A stretch of DNA of 64,000 nucleotides, from NCBI GenBank assembly GCA_017522135.1, contig JAFXAB010000050.1, forward strand, positions 1-64,000. The letters run 5' to 3'. Position numbers and translations under genes: made by a program. The notes beneath the pieces were generated by a model, which saw nothing but the letters and a program-made list of their open reading frames with translations, ran no database searches and had not been told where the DNA came from. The stretch is from Bacteroidaceae bacterium. GTDB lineage: Bacteria; Bacteroidota; Bacteroidia; Bacteroidales; Barnesiellaceae_A. The first letter of the stretch is position 1; each line of letters begins with the position of its first letter. Below, piece by piece: positions 1 through 10,871 of the stretch.

Positions 1-150
1 GGTGTGGCCGACGATGCGGCAGTACAGATATTTACAGCAGGCGGAGCTTTGTTGCACAGTACAACAGTGGCAGAGGTGTCAAACATTACACTGCCAAGAG
101 GTGTCTACCTTGTGCAAGTATCGGGCGTAACCAAGAAGGTGGTGTTGTAG
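1..150 (+). CDS. C-terminal end of a secreted protein with a type IX sorting domain (partial)
   Basis: Only the last 49 codons are in the window, read in frame 1 to a TAG stop. The residues form the short beta-strand pattern of a Por/T9SS type A C-terminal sorting domain: an 'L..GVYLVQVSG' strand followed by a basic 'KKVVL' end. In the Bacteroidota such tails direct a protein already exported by Sec through the type IX system to the cell surface. Nothing can be said about the catalytic or binding part of the protein, which lies to the left of the window. It converges on pgeF with 13 bases between the stops and no visible terminator. Confidence 0.75.
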   Translation, partial: GVADDAAVQIFTAGGALLHSTTVAEVSNITLPRGVYLVQVSGVTKKVVL

Positions 151-163
151 GAGAGTGGAACAT

Positions 164-988
164 TTAAACACTATCATCTCTCATCATCACTCCTGTAAGG
201 AAACGACCGGTTTCGTTGCCGAGAGCACGAACAGAGTAGAAGTTGGCACTATTGTGATGGGTGCATATACCGCACACTTCTATATTCATTAGTTCCACGC
301 CACAACGCAATAGCATGTCGGCATTGGTGGCAGCGAGATCTATGTGCATTTTGTGGGTATTTCTGTTGCGAACAGTCACACTATCTACATCAACCCCGGC
401 TCGATACATGGCTTCGATTACTTCATCACCGACCTCGTATGCCTCCACACCTATGCACGGACCTATACCGGCATGTATTTCGTGTGGTTGGGTGGCATAA
501 AGTTGGCTCATCGTATGCACGGTGTGTTCTACTATATTTTGTGCTGTTCCGCGCCACCCGGCATGAATGGCAGCTATGGCACGATGCACGGGGTCGAAGA
601 GCACAATGGGTACACAATCGGCTGTAGTAACGGCAATAGCCACCTGAGGTACATTGGTAATAATGGCATCGACGCCATCGAGTGCCTCAAGTTGCTCTCT
701 ATGGGGTAGGGCGACAAAATTGCTATCTATGGCAAGTACTTTGCATCCATGCACCTGACGAGGGTAATATAGCCGAGTGCGGGCTATGCCAAGCGCACCG
801 CACAGCTGCAGCAAACGCGCCTCTACTTGTGCCGTGTCGTCGCCGCAATATAACCCCAGATTGAAATTTCCGCGAGGGTTGGCAGTGTGAGTAATATTGT
901 GGCGCGTTGTAACAAAAGTAGTCACCGACTCAAAAGCCGGTGACTCAAATTGGTATAGTGTTATGTTGTTTTTCTCACTTATACGCAT
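164..988 (-). CDS. pgeF: Peptidoglycan editing factor / polyphenol oxidase (YfiH family)
   Basis: A 274-residue YfiH/DUF152 protein. Conserved metal-site segments are visible: 'TTADCVPI', 'HAGWRGT' and 'GPCIGVEAYEVG'. The family was first described as laccase or purine nucleoside phosphorylase-like; E. coli PgeF removes L-Ser wrongly inserted in place of L-Ala in peptidoglycan precursors. The start is set at 988 because the upstream obgE stop and this ATG overlap as TAATG and a GAGGAG-type ribosome site lies about 8 bases upstream. An in-frame ATG at 994 would sit almost on that site. The overlap implies translational coupling with obgE, an arrangement common in Bacteroidales. Confidence 0.9.
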   Translation of the reverse strand: MRISEKNNITLYQFESPAFESVTTFVTTRHNITHTANPRGNFNLGLYCGDDTAQVEARLLQLCGALGIARTRLYYPRQVHGCKVLAIDSNFVALPHREQLEALDGVDAIITNVPQVAIAVTTADCVPIVLFDPVHRAIAAIHAGWRGTAQNIVEHTVHTMSQLYATQPHEIHAGIGPCIGVEAYEVGDEVIEAMYRAGVDVDSVTVRNRNTHKMHIDLAATNADMLLRCGVELMNIEVCGICTHHNSANFYSVRALGNETGRFLTGVMMRDDSV

Positions 989-2169
989 TACCATTCCTCC
1001 TCGCGATGATTGTCGTCGGTGTCTGTATCAAACTCTTCATCCCAATCTTCTTCATATAACTCATCGTCATCCTCTACACGATTGATAGCCTCCACACCAA
1101 GGTCATATTCGTCTTCCTCTTTGATGCGATGATGCTTGTCGAGGTCGCGGTGTGTAAAGGTGAGTACGCGATTGCTCTCGTCGTTGAGTGTGCGCCATAG
1201 AATGTCTTTGAGCTCGGTGAGTCCCATACCGGTGATAGATGAGATAAACACGGTCTCTATATCCTCCGGAAGTTCACGACGCATCTGTTCAATCAGTTCG
1301 TCGTCGAGCATATCACACTTGGTGATAGCAAGTACACGTTGCTTGTCGAGCAAATCGGGGTTAAACTCGGTCAACTCACGCAACAAGATGTTGTATTGTT
1401 CACGAATGTCATCGGCATCGGCAGGAATCATAAAGAGCAACAAAGCATTGCGCTCGACGTGACGGAGGAAACGAAGGCCCAATCCGCGACCTTCACTCGC
1501 ACCCTCGATAATACCGGGTATGTCGGCCATTACAAACGAGAGATTGTCACGATACGACACAATGCCGAGGTTGGGCTCGAGTGTTGTAAATGGATAATCG
1601 GCAATCTTGGGTTTGGCAGCCGATATAGAAGACAACAAGGTAGACTTTCCGGCATTGGGGAAGCCTACAAGACCCACATCGGCCAGCAACTTAAGTTCGA
1701 GTATAATATTACGCTCGATAGCAGGCTCTCCGGGTTGGGCATAGCGAGGTGTCTGGTTGGTTGCACTGCGGAAATTCCAGTTACCCAAGCCTCCTCGTCC
1801 ACCTTTCAGCAGAATAAGCTCTTGACCATCGGTGGTAACCTCGGTAAGAAATTCGCCGGTATCGGCGTCAAACACAGCAGTTCCGCATGGTACTTCTATT
1901 ACCTTGTCTTCGCCGTCCTTACCCGAACTGCGAGAAGGGCCGCCATGTCCACCATTGCCCGCCAAGATGTGACGTGAATAGCGCAAGTGGAGCAATGTCC
2001 ACAAGTTGCGGTTGGCTCGAAGGATGATATGACCACCACGACCACCATCGCCACCATCAGGGCCACCTTTAGGCACATACTTGGCACGATGCAAGTGCAT
2101 CGATCCGGCTCCACCTTTACCTGAACGACAAAATATCTTTACATAATCGACAAAATTGGATGCTGCCAT
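988..2169 (-). CDS. obgE: Obg family GTPase
   Basis: Essential ribosome-associated GTPase acting in late 50S assembly. The glycine-rich Obg fold fills the first 160 residues (runs such as '[12 protein letters not shown]'). The G domain follows, with the P-loop 'GFPNAGKS', the switch segment '[11 protein letters not shown]', 'DIPGIIEGA' and 'TKCD'. A strongly acidic tail rich in Asp and Glu ends the protein, as in Bacteroidota orthologues. An upstream in-frame start would add 12 residues, but the ATG at 2169 gives the family N-terminus '[13 protein letters not shown]' (393 residues). It is read divergently from the thiamine operon and precedes pgeF with a one-base stop/start overlap. Confidence 0.95.
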   Translation of the reverse strand: MAASNFVDYVKIFCRSGKGGAGSMHLHRAKYVPKGGPDGGDGGRGGHIILRANRNLWTLLHLRYSRHILAGNGGHGGPSRSSGKDGEDKVIEVPCGTAVFDADTGEFLTEVTTDGQELILLKGGRGGLGNWNFRSATNQTPRYAQPGEPAIERNIILELKLLADVGLVGFPNAGKSTLLSSISAAKPKIADYPFTTLEPNLGIVSYRDNLSFVMADIPGIIEGASEGRGLGLRFLRHVERNALLLFMIPADADDIREQYNILLRELTEFNPDLLDKQRVLAITKCDMLDDELIEQMRRELPEDIETVFISSITGMGLTELKDILWRTLNDESNRVLTFTHRDLDKHHRIKEEDEYDLGVEAINRVEDDDELYEEDWDEEFDTDTDDNHREEEW

Positions 2170-2202
2170 AAATTGAAATCTATTTTTTTTTAATTTTCGG
2201 TG

Positions 2203-2210
2203 CAAAGTTA
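2203..2210 (-). promoter_or_regulatory. -7 element of the obgE promoter
   Basis: The minus strand reads TAACTTTG, an exact fit to the Bacteroidota -7 consensus TAnnTTTG, 34 bases upstream of the obgE ATG. No clear -33 TTTG is seen. It lies 14 bases from the opposing -7 element of the thiamine operon, so the two promoters are back to back. Confidence 0.55.
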
Positions 2211-2223
2211 ATAAAATAATTCA

Positions 2224-2231
2224 TATATTTG
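2224..2231 (+). promoter_or_regulatory. -7 element of the thiamine operon promoter
   Basis: TATATTTG matches TAnnTTTG. The transcript would start around 2235-2238, just at the first paired base of the TPP aptamer, which supports the assignment. Confidence 0.6.
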
Positions 2232-2233
2232 CC

Positions 2234-2324
2234 ACCAACAACACACAAAGGGGTGCTGCTAACGAGCGGCTGAGATTATACCCTATGAACCTGATGCGGA
2301 TAATGCCGCCGTAGGAATTGGTAG
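2234..2324 (+). ncRNA. TPP riboswitch (THI element)
   Basis: The conserved parts of the thi-box aptamer appear in order: GGGGTGC (2250-2256), CTGAGAT (2270-2276), ACCC then TGAACCTGAT (2280-2295) and GGATAATGCC...GTAGGAA (2298-2317). P1 can be closed by ACCAA near 2235 and TTGGT near 2319. It precedes thiD and the whole thiamine biosynthesis operon. Binding of thiamine pyrophosphate is expected to shut the operon down. The terminator-like hairpin at 2368-2397 suggests that control acts on transcription. Confidence 0.95.
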
Positions 2325-2367
2325 TATTTGTTATATCATATTTTTCGGCTATATCTTATTTGGAGTT

Positions 2368-2397
2368 CTCGGGCATAATCGATGTTCGAGTTTTTTT
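2368..2397 (+). terminator. Intrinsic terminator in the riboswitch expression platform
   Basis: A 9-bp stem (2368-2376 with 2382-2390, including two G-T pairs) has a 5-base loop and is followed directly by seven T residues. It lies between the TPP aptamer and the thiD ATG at 2428. By position it is the expected off-state terminator of the riboswitch. Confidence 0.7.
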
Positions 2398-2427
2398 GTT
2401 GCATCCCTTTTGACAAAATGATGTAAC

Positions 2428-3258
2428 ATGAAACGTTATCCAACAACACTTATCATTGCCGGCTCGGATAGTTGCGGTGGTGCAGGAATACAAGCCGACA
2501 TCAAGACTTGCTCGGCTATAGGAGTATATGCAGCAACAGCTATTACAGCCGTCACTGCACAAAACACACAAGGTGTAAGAGATATACAAGCCATAGACCC
2601 TCTTGTCGTAAAACAACAGATAGAGGCCGTATTGGAAGACTTCACCGTAGATGCCATTAAAATAGGTATGCTCTGTAATGCGACAATTGCCAATGCTGTT
2701 GCCGATGTACTTGTTCATTGCAATCATATACCTATTATATTAGATCCTGTTATGATATCGACATCGGGAAGCATCTTGTTGAGTAATGATGCCGTTGACG
2801 TAATCGTAAACAGACTCTTTCCACTGGCCGAAATCATTACGCCCAATATCGACGAGGCTTGTTTCCTTGCGACAACAACAATCGATGATGCGTCGCAGAT
2901 TTTATTGGCTGCACACAAAATGCTCAACCTTGGCTGTAACAGCGTATTGATGAAAGGGGGACATTTACCCGGCTCTATGGCTACCGATTGGCTTGTAACA
3001 CCACATACTCACGAGAAATTTTCTTACCCTTTTATCAATACTCGCAATACTCATGGAACAGGTTGCACACTCTCTTCGGCTATTGCAGCATACCGAGCTT
3101 TAGGAATACCATTGGCCGAAGCAGTAAAAAGAGCTAAAGAATACCTGCACCAAGCCATAGTGCATGGTGCCGACATAGATGCCGGACACGGACATGGCTC
3201 ACTCAACCACACATACAATCCCACGCCACTTGTCGGCATAGAATATCAACCCATATAA
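2428..3258 (+). CDS. thiD: Hydroxymethylpyrimidine/phosphomethylpyrimidine kinase
   Basis: A 276-residue ribokinase-fold enzyme that phosphorylates HMP and then HMP-P to give HMP pyrophosphate for thiamine. Visible signatures are the N-terminal 'IAGSDSCGGAGIQADIKT', which forms the substrate pocket, 'DPVMIST' in the middle, and the C-terminal anion-hole motif 'NTHGTGCTLSSAIAA'. Length is normal for stand-alone ThiD. It is the first gene after the TPP riboswitch and is followed 13 bases later by thiS. Confidence 0.95.
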   Translation: MKRYPTTLIIAGSDSCGGAGIQADIKTCSAIGVYAATAITAVTAQNTQGVRDIQAIDPLVVKQQIEAVLEDFTVDAIKIGMLCNATIANAVADVLVHCNHIPIILDPVMISTSGSILLSNDAVDVIVNRLFPLAEIITPNIDEACFLATTTIDDASQILLAAHKMLNLGCNSVLMKGGHLPGSMATDWLVTPHTHEKFSYPFINTRNTHGTGCTLSSAIAAYRALGIPLAEAVKRAKEYLHQAIVHGADIDAGHGHGSLNHTYNPTPLVGIEYQPI

Positions 3259-3271
3259 ACACTTTAGTATT

Positions 3272-3472
3272 ATGAATATCACACTCAACAACAAAGAGAT
3301 AACATTATCGGAAGGTACTACATTGCAAGAATTGATATTGGAGCAAAATCTACCCACACAAAATATTGCAGTGGCTGTAAATAACACCTTAATTCTGCAC
3401 GACAAATGGTGCACAACATCACTAAGCGAAGGAGACAAAGTTGTGGCTATAGTGGCTGCTTATGGAGGATAA
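3272..3472 (+). CDS. thiS: Sulfur carrier protein ThiS
   Basis: A 66-residue ubiquitin-like protein ending in the required Gly-Gly ('AAYGG'). In this pathway the C-terminal glycine is adenylated by a ThiF-type enzyme, converted to a thiocarboxylate, and donates sulfur to ThiG for the thiazole ring. Its TAA stop overlaps the next ATG as TAATG, so the downstream gene is probably translationally coupled. Confidence 0.93.
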   Translation: MNITLNNKEITLSEGTTLQELILEQNLPTQNIAVAVNNTLILHDKWCTTSLSEGDKVVAIVAAYGG

Positions 3473-4080
3473 TGATGAAAAAGCTTATCGTCATATCACA
3501 CCCCGAAGTCTTGTACAATGAAGCCGAGTTACTTGTGACAACGCTCGATGCAGGAAGCGACTATGTGCATTTGCGCAAGCCTCATGCAAAAGACACAGAT
3601 ATTGCCAAACTGCTGCAAGAGATACCGCCCGAATATCTATCAAAAATAGTCTTGCACGATGCTCATCACCTTGCTCGTGAATATCGTGTAGCCGGCATAC
3701 ACCTCAATCGTCGACACCCTCATGCTGTGTTGTACCGACCAGGTATGGTGGGTATCTCATGCCACACCATTGAGGAGATAGAGCGATACAAAGGCACACA
3801 TGATTATCTATTTCTCAGTCCCATACACAACAGTATCTCGAAAGCAGGTTACAATACGCCATTCACCTCAGAGCAGCTTGCAATGGCCTATAAATCGGGA
3901 ATTATCGACAATCAAATTATTGCATTGGGAGGCATTACTCCCGACAATATCTCTACAACACTTGCTTACGGGTTTGGGGGGATAGCAATATTGGGCTGTA
4001 TATGGAACAATCCATCTGTTGAACATATCACCAAGACCATACACAATATAAAAGAACAATTATCATGCTACAGTTTATAA
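3472..4080 (+). CDS. ThiE/TenI-family protein, likely thiazole tautomerase TenI
   Basis: A 202-residue TIM-barrel protein of the thiamine phosphate synthase superfamily ('VHLRKPHAKD', 'GIHLNRRHP', 'SPIHNSISKAGY', 'IALGGITPDNI'). It is the first of two consecutive ThiE-like genes. The second (4065-4685) keeps the standard ThiE residues better, and this one lacks the usual 'DD...A...A.GvHLG' pattern. I infer TenI, which aromatises the thiazole tautomer made by ThiG; a second synthase cannot be excluded. The start at 3472 overlaps the thiS stop; an adjacent ATG at 3475 is equally possible. Confidence 0.75.
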   Translation: MMKKLIVISHPEVLYNEAELLVTTLDAGSDYVHLRKPHAKDTDIAKLLQEIPPEYLSKIVLHDAHHLAREYRVAGIHLNRRHPHAVLYRPGMVGISCHTIEEIERYKGTHDYLFLSPIHNSISKAGYNTPFTSEQLAMAYKSGIIDNQIIALGGITPDNISTTLAYGFGGIAILGCIWNNPSVEHITKTIHNIKEQLSCYSL

Positions 4081-4685
4081 CACACACAACAGAGCGATAT
4101 GGCTATGTAGAAGGTGCCATAGAAGCACTTAATGGCGGTTGTAAATGGATACAATTGCGCATGAAAGAGGCCGACAACGACGAGATATGTCATGCTATTG
4201 AAAGACTCAAACCGCTGTGTCAAGAGAAAGGTGCTATCTTGATACTCGACGATTATGTACAACTCGCCGCACAATATGACATAGACGGTGTACATCTGGG
4301 CAAGAACGATATGCCACCGGCAGAGGCTCGCTCCCTTATTGGCGAAAAATATATTATCGGCGGCACAGCCAATACATTCGACGATATCACAAACCTTGTT
4401 GCACAAGGGGTAGATTATATTGGTTTAGGACCATTCAAGCACACAGACACCAAGCAAAATCTCAGCCCCATCTTAGGTATAGAGGGATATAAAAACATAT
4501 TGTCGCAATGCCGGGCTACAGGCATCACCACGCCTATTGTGGCCATAGGAGGAATAGAGCCTGATGATATTGCAACATTGTTGCACATGGGAGTGTCGGG
4601 CATAGCCCTATCGGGAACGATACTTCGAGCAGATAATCCGGCCGAAACCACACGCAAAATCATAACAACAATTAATAACATATAG
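4065..4685 (+). CDS. thiE: Thiamine-phosphate synthase
   Basis: A 206-residue TIM barrel that joins HMP-PP and thiazole phosphate to form thiamine phosphate. It shows the family segments 'IQLRMKEAD', '[20 protein letters not shown]', 'IIGGTANT' (usually 'iIGvSahT'), '[13 protein letters not shown]' and 'PIVAIGGI', with the glycine-rich phosphate site near the C-terminus. It overlaps the preceding TenI-like gene by 16 bases and ends one base before thiG. Confidence 0.93.
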   Translation: MLQFITHTTERYGYVEGAIEALNGGCKWIQLRMKEADNDEICHAIERLKPLCQEKGAILILDDYVQLAAQYDIDGVHLGKNDMPPAEARSLIGEKYIIGGTANTFDDITNLVAQGVDYIGLGPFKHTDTKQNLSPILGIEGYKNILSQCRATGITTPIVAIGGIEPDDIATLLHMGVSGIALSGTILRADNPAETTRKIITTINNI

Positions 4686-4686
4686 T

Positions 4687-7187
<2,501 letters not shown>

Positions 7188-7199
7188 ATGATATAATAT

Positions 7200-8309
7200 A
7201 TGTTTTCGGAAGAAATAGCCCAATATTCTTGGAACGAAACAACTCAACGTATTCTTTCCAAGACCGAAGCCGATGTTGTGAATGCACTATCCAAGTCACA
7301 ATGTGATATAGATGATTTTATGGCACTCATTTCGCCTGCCGCTGCACCATACTTGGAGCAGATGGCTCTGCTGAGTCGCAAATATACGCAAGAGCGATTT
7401 GGTAAAGTTATATCGATGTATATACCACTATACATAACCAACTCATGTACCAACCATTGTGTATATTGCGGATTTAATCACAACAACCCTATGCCTCGCA
7501 CTATTCTCAAGCCCGATGAGATTGAACAAGAGTGCCTTGCAATAAAGCGTCTTGCTCCATTTGAAAACCTGTTGATTGTTACCGGCGAAAATCCTCGCGA
7601 TGCCGGTGTCGACTATTTGGAAAAAGCCTTGCAAACTGCTCGTCCTCACTTCAACAATCTGTCGATAGAGGTAATGCCGCTGAAAAGTGAAGACTATTAT
7701 CGCCTTACCCGCTCGGGATTGAATGGTGTTGTATGTTTTCAAGAGACCTACAATCGCGACCGATATAAAGTATATCACCCTCGTGGCATGAAGTCGAATT
7801 ACGAATGGCGACTCAATGGATACGACCGTATGGGACAAGCCGGAGTACACAAAATAGGAATGGGAGTGCTTATAGGTCTTGAAGATTGGCGCACCGATGT
7901 CACCTTCATGGCTATGCACTTACTATATCTGCGCAAACATTATTGGCAGACACGCTACAGCGTCAATTTCCCACGTCTGCGACCAAGTGCCGGAGGCTTT
8001 CCACCCAATGTCGTGATGAGCGACCGAGAGTTGGCACAACTCACGTTTGCCTTTCGTATATTCGATCACGATATAGACATATCAGTATCGACACGCGAAG
8101 CTCCACATTTCCGAGACCATATTGCTACATTAGGAGCAACCTCGATGAGTGCCGGCAGCAAGACCGAGCCGGGTGGTTACCATACTTATCCGCAAGCATT
8201 AGAACAGTTCTCGGTAAGTGATGAACGCACTCCGGCCGAAGTTGCCGACGCTATAAGGCAAATAGGATATGAGGTCGTATGGAAAGATTGGGATAAAATA
8301 TTCGATTGA
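7200..8309 (+). CDS. thiH: 2-iminoacetate synthase (tyrosine lyase)
   Basis: A 369-residue radical-SAM protein with the cluster-binding motif C-x3-C-x2-C ('CTNHCVYCGF', near residue 80). It cleaves tyrosine to p-cresol and dehydroglycine, which ThiG consumes. The BATS-type C-terminal segment is present ('STREAPHFRDHI', 'GSKTEPGGY'). It ends one base before the thiF-like gene, so the two are probably co-translated. Confidence 0.95.
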   Translation: MFSEEIAQYSWNETTQRILSKTEADVVNALSKSQCDIDDFMALISPAAAPYLEQMALLSRKYTQERFGKVISMYIPLYITNSCTNHCVYCGFNHNNPMPRTILKPDEIEQECLAIKRLAPFENLLIVTGENPRDAGVDYLEKALQTARPHFNNLSIEVMPLKSEDYYRLTRSGLNGVVCFQETYNRDRYKVYHPRGMKSNYEWRLNGYDRMGQAGVHKIGMGVLIGLEDWRTDVTFMAMHLLYLRKHYWQTRYSVNFPRLRPSAGGFPPNVVMSDRELAQLTFAFRIFDHDIDISVSTREAPHFRDHIATLGATSMSAGSKTEPGGYHTYPQALEQFSVSDERTPAEVADAIRQIGYEVVWKDWDKIFD

Positions 8310-8310
8310 T

Positions 8311-9009
8311 ATGTACGAGCGATATTCACGACAAATCATGTTGCCCGAAATAGGCCTTGAGGGACAAATGAAAATATTCAATACAAGTGTACTTGTAGTA
8401 GGAGTAGGGGGCTTGGGTTCGCCCGTAGCCCTCTACCTTGCCGCTGCCGGAATAGGCCGGATAGGTATTGCAGATTATGACACCGTTTCTCTAAGCAACT
8501 TACAGAGGCAAATACTCTACAAAGAGTGCGAATTGGGGTTAAACAAAACCCGTTGTGCACATATTCGCATAAACAGCATAAACACACAAACTATTGTAGA
8601 GCAACACAATACACAATTAAAACCAGAAAACGCTTGCAATATTATCAATCGCTACGATCTGGTAGTAGATTGTAGTGATAATGCTACCACAAGATACCTT
8701 ATAGATGATGTTTGCAGCGAGTTGAACAAGCCTTTTGTATACGGAGCGATAAGCGAATACGATGGCCAGGTTTCGGTGTTTGACAGCAGGGAAAATTGGC
8801 GTTACAGCGACCTCTTTCCCAATCGTACCGAGGCGGTCAATCGCTCCCCAAAAGTGCGAGGTGTGATAGGTCCTTTACCCGGCATTATAGGGTCGATACA
8901 AGCTACCGAAGTAATCAAACTTATCACCCGATTGGGAGAACCTTTGATAGGCAAATTATTCACAATCGACATCCGCACAATGGAAAGCAACATACTAAAG
9001 TTAAGGTAG
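8311..9009 (+). CDS. thiF: ThiF/MoeB/HesA-family adenylyltransferase
   Basis: A 232-residue E1-like enzyme, expected to adenylate the ThiS C-terminus. The nucleotide-binding 'VVGVGGLGSPVALYLAAAGIG', 'DYDTVSLSNLQRQ' and 'DCSDNATTRYLIDD' are clear. The two CxxC pairs that hold zinc in E. coli ThiF and MoeB are absent. The region that normally carries the first reads 'YSDLFPNRTE', so the zinc site appears lost. An upstream in-frame start exists but overlaps thiH; the ATG at 8311 gives the canonical 'MYERYSRQIMLPEIG'. It is the last gene of the thiamine operon. Confidence 0.88.
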   Translation: MYERYSRQIMLPEIGLEGQMKIFNTSVLVVGVGGLGSPVALYLAAAGIGRIGIADYDTVSLSNLQRQILYKECELGLNKTRCAHIRINSINTQTIVEQHNTQLKPENACNIINRYDLVVDCSDNATTRYLIDDVCSELNKPFVYGAISEYDGQVSVFDSRENWRYSDLFPNRTEAVNRSPKVRGVIGPLPGIIGSIQATEVIKLITRLGEPLIGKLFTIDIRTMESNILKLR

Positions 9010-9110
9010 GGGCCATATAATCTATGTACAACAAGCTTTTTCATAACATTCTTGGATTGTATGCTTGTCATATAGAAACAAAATGAGTATTATTGCAAAA
9101 GGAAAAAACA

Positions 9111-9515
9111 ATGCATGTTATGAAACGCAGATATACACCCGAAATGATAACTCGGCTTGACGTGAATGAGATTTTTGTGTTTGGCAGCAACCTTGACGGA
9201 ATACATGCCGGGGGAGCAGCACGCATAGCACATCAACACTTTGGGGCTATATGGGGACAAGGTGAAGGATTGCAGGGCTCATCATATGCAATACCCACCA
9301 TGCAGGGTGGGGTAGAAACAATAGCACCCTATGTCGATAAATTTATTGCATTTGCCAAGGAAAACACGCATCTACAATTTCTTGTAACACGTATTGGGTG
9401 TGGCATTGCCGGTTTTACCGATAATGAAATAGCTCCACTTTTTGCAAAGGCATATAATCTTGACAATGTTACACTACCACAACAATTTGTGCAACACATC
9501 GAATCTATGGAGTAA
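9111..9515 (+). CDS. Macro-domain-like conserved protein of unknown role
   Basis: A 134-residue protein. The segment 'EIFVFGSNLDGIHAGGAARIA' and the later 'GLQGSSYAIPTMQGG' resemble the ADP-ribose-binding loops of macro domains. Similar Bacteroidota proteins are often labelled phage-type or hypothetical. The start at 9111 has a GGAAAA stretch about 8 bases upstream; an ATG at 9120 is an alternative. It is the only gene between the thiamine operon and the sigma-54 regulator and looks monocistronic, with a hairpin terminator at 9544. Function is unknown; ADP-ribose or nucleotide-derivative binding is an inference from the motif. Confidence 0.7.
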   Translation: MHVMKRRYTPEMITRLDVNEIFVFGSNLDGIHAGGAARIAHQHFGAIWGQGEGLQGSSYAIPTMQGGVETIAPYVDKFIAFAKENTHLQFLVTRIGCGIAGFTDNEIAPLFAKAYNLDNVTLPQQFVQHIESME

Positions 9516-9543
9516 GAAACCTTACGAAATGTGATACATTATT

Positions 9544-9582
9544 AAAAAAACAGTTAATCTGCGTGGATTATCTGTTTTTTTT
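9544..9582 (+). terminator. Intrinsic terminator after the macro-like gene
   Basis: An A-rich arm (9544-9559) pairs with 9566-9582, with AAAAAAACAG against CTGTTTTTTT and AATC against GATT, ending in a T run. The symmetrical A and T runs could let it act in both directions. It abuts the presumed start region of the next gene. Confidence 0.65.
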
Positions 9583-9583
9583 G

Positions 9584-9591
9584 TAATTTTG
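9584..9591 (+). promoter_or_regulatory. Candidate -7 element before the sigma-54 regulator
   Basis: TAATTTTG fits TAnnTTTG and lies only 9 bases before the ATG at 9601. If used, the mRNA would be nearly leaderless. No -33 TTTG is present, so this is a weak call. Confidence 0.3.
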
Positions 9592-9600
9592 TTTCTTATT

Positions 9601-10869
9601 ATGCAAACTACTACCGAAATACAACAAGTAAAACAACGATTTGGGATTATAGGAGATACTCCCGAATTGATACAAGCCATATCACGAGCCGTGCAAATTG
9701 CACCTATCGACGATGTGGACGTCCTCATTACAGGTGAGAGTGGTGCCGGTAAAGAGTTCTTTCCGCAGATTATTCACGCTTATAGTCTTCGCAAACACAA
9801 CAAATACATAGCTGTAAACTGTGGTGCAATACCCGAAGGTACAATAGACTCAGAGTTGTTTGGACACGAAAAGGGGGCTTTTACCGGAGCTGTTTCATCA
9901 CGAAAAGGTTACTTTGAGGAGGCCGATGGCGGTACTATCTTCCTTGATGAGGTGGGAGAGTTGCCATTGACAACCCAAGCCCGCTTGTTGCGCGTGTTGG
10001 AGAGTGGTGAGTTTATCAGAGTAGGCTCATCGACTGTATACAAGACCAACGCCCGTGTCGTTGCCGCAACCAACCTCGACATGCTCAAGGCTATATCCGA
10101 AGGTCGTTTCCGCGAAGATTTGTACTATCGTCTCAACACTGTACACATCGAAGTTCCTCCATTGAGAGAGCGACCCAACGATATTATACTCTTATTTCGG
10201 AAGTTTGCATCGGAGTTTGCAGAGAAATACCGCATGCCGGTCATTCGCCTCACCGACGATGCCCGCCATGTACTCACCTCTTATCGTTGGCCGGGCAACG
10301 TGCGGCAATTGAAAAACATAGCCCGACAAGTATCTATATACGAAACTTCGCGTGAGGTTAACGGCGAAATTCTCATCAAATATCTGCCTCAGTACACTGT
10401 AGGAAACTTGCCTGCTGTGCGGCAACATACGTCATCGAGCGAAAGTCAGAACAGCAACCAACTATTTGACAATGAGCGAAAAATGATATATGAGGCCATT
10501 ATCAAAATGCAAAAGGAAATAAAAGACCTTCGCGATATAGTAAACGGGCTTATTGCCGAGAAGGAAAATCATGTATTAGAACAAATGCCTCGCATGATAG
10601 CACATCCTACCGGCACAACGACTCACATTTCATACCCCCATGCACATCAGAGCATTATTGAAGATACTCCCTTATATAATGAAATAGAAGGGGAGGTTAT
10701 AATGGCAAACGACTATGATGAGCAACCCACATCACTCGAAGATACAGAACGCGAAACTATTCGTCGCGCTTTGATACGCAACAATGGCAAACGCAAAAAA
10801 ACAGCCCTGGAGTTGCAAATTTCCGAAAGAACACTCTATCGCAAAATAAAAGAATATAACCTCGAATAG
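9601..10869 (+). CDS. Sigma-54 interacting AAA+ transcription activator
   Basis: A 422-residue enhancer-binding protein without a receiver domain. The AAA+ module starts almost at the N-terminus: Walker A 'GESGAGKE' (residues 45-52), the sigma-54-contacting 'GAFTGA' (92-97), Walker B 'GGTIFLDEVGEL', and arginine-finger region 'FREDLYYRLN'. A Fis-type helix-turn-helix closes the protein ('RNNGKRKKTALELQISERTLYRK'). With no sensor domain it is probably controlled by abundance or a partner. The order regulator-lptE-TPR-secG is common in Bacteroidales, and lptE follows after 2 bases. The start at 9601 is the first ATG; a TTG in frame at 9589 is less likely. Confidence 0.9.
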   Translation: MQTTTEIQQVKQRFGIIGDTPELIQAISRAVQIAPIDDVDVLITGESGAGKEFFPQIIHAYSLRKHNKYIAVNCGAIPEGTIDSELFGHEKGAFTGAVSSRKGYFEEADGGTIFLDEVGELPLTTQARLLRVLESGEFIRVGSSTVYKTNARVVAATNLDMLKAISEGRFREDLYYRLNTVHIEVPPLRERPNDIILLFRKFASEFAEKYRMPVIRLTDDARHVLTSYRWPGNVRQLKNIARQVSIYETSREVNGEILIKYLPQYTVGNLPAVRQHTSSSESQNSNQLFDNERKMIYEAIIKMQKEIKDLRDIVNGLIAEKENHVLEQMPRMIAHPTGTTTHISYPHAHQSIIEDTPLYNEIEGEVIMANDYDEQPTSLEDTERETIRRALIRNNGKRKKTALELQISERTLYRKIKEYNLE

Positions 10870-10871
10870 CG

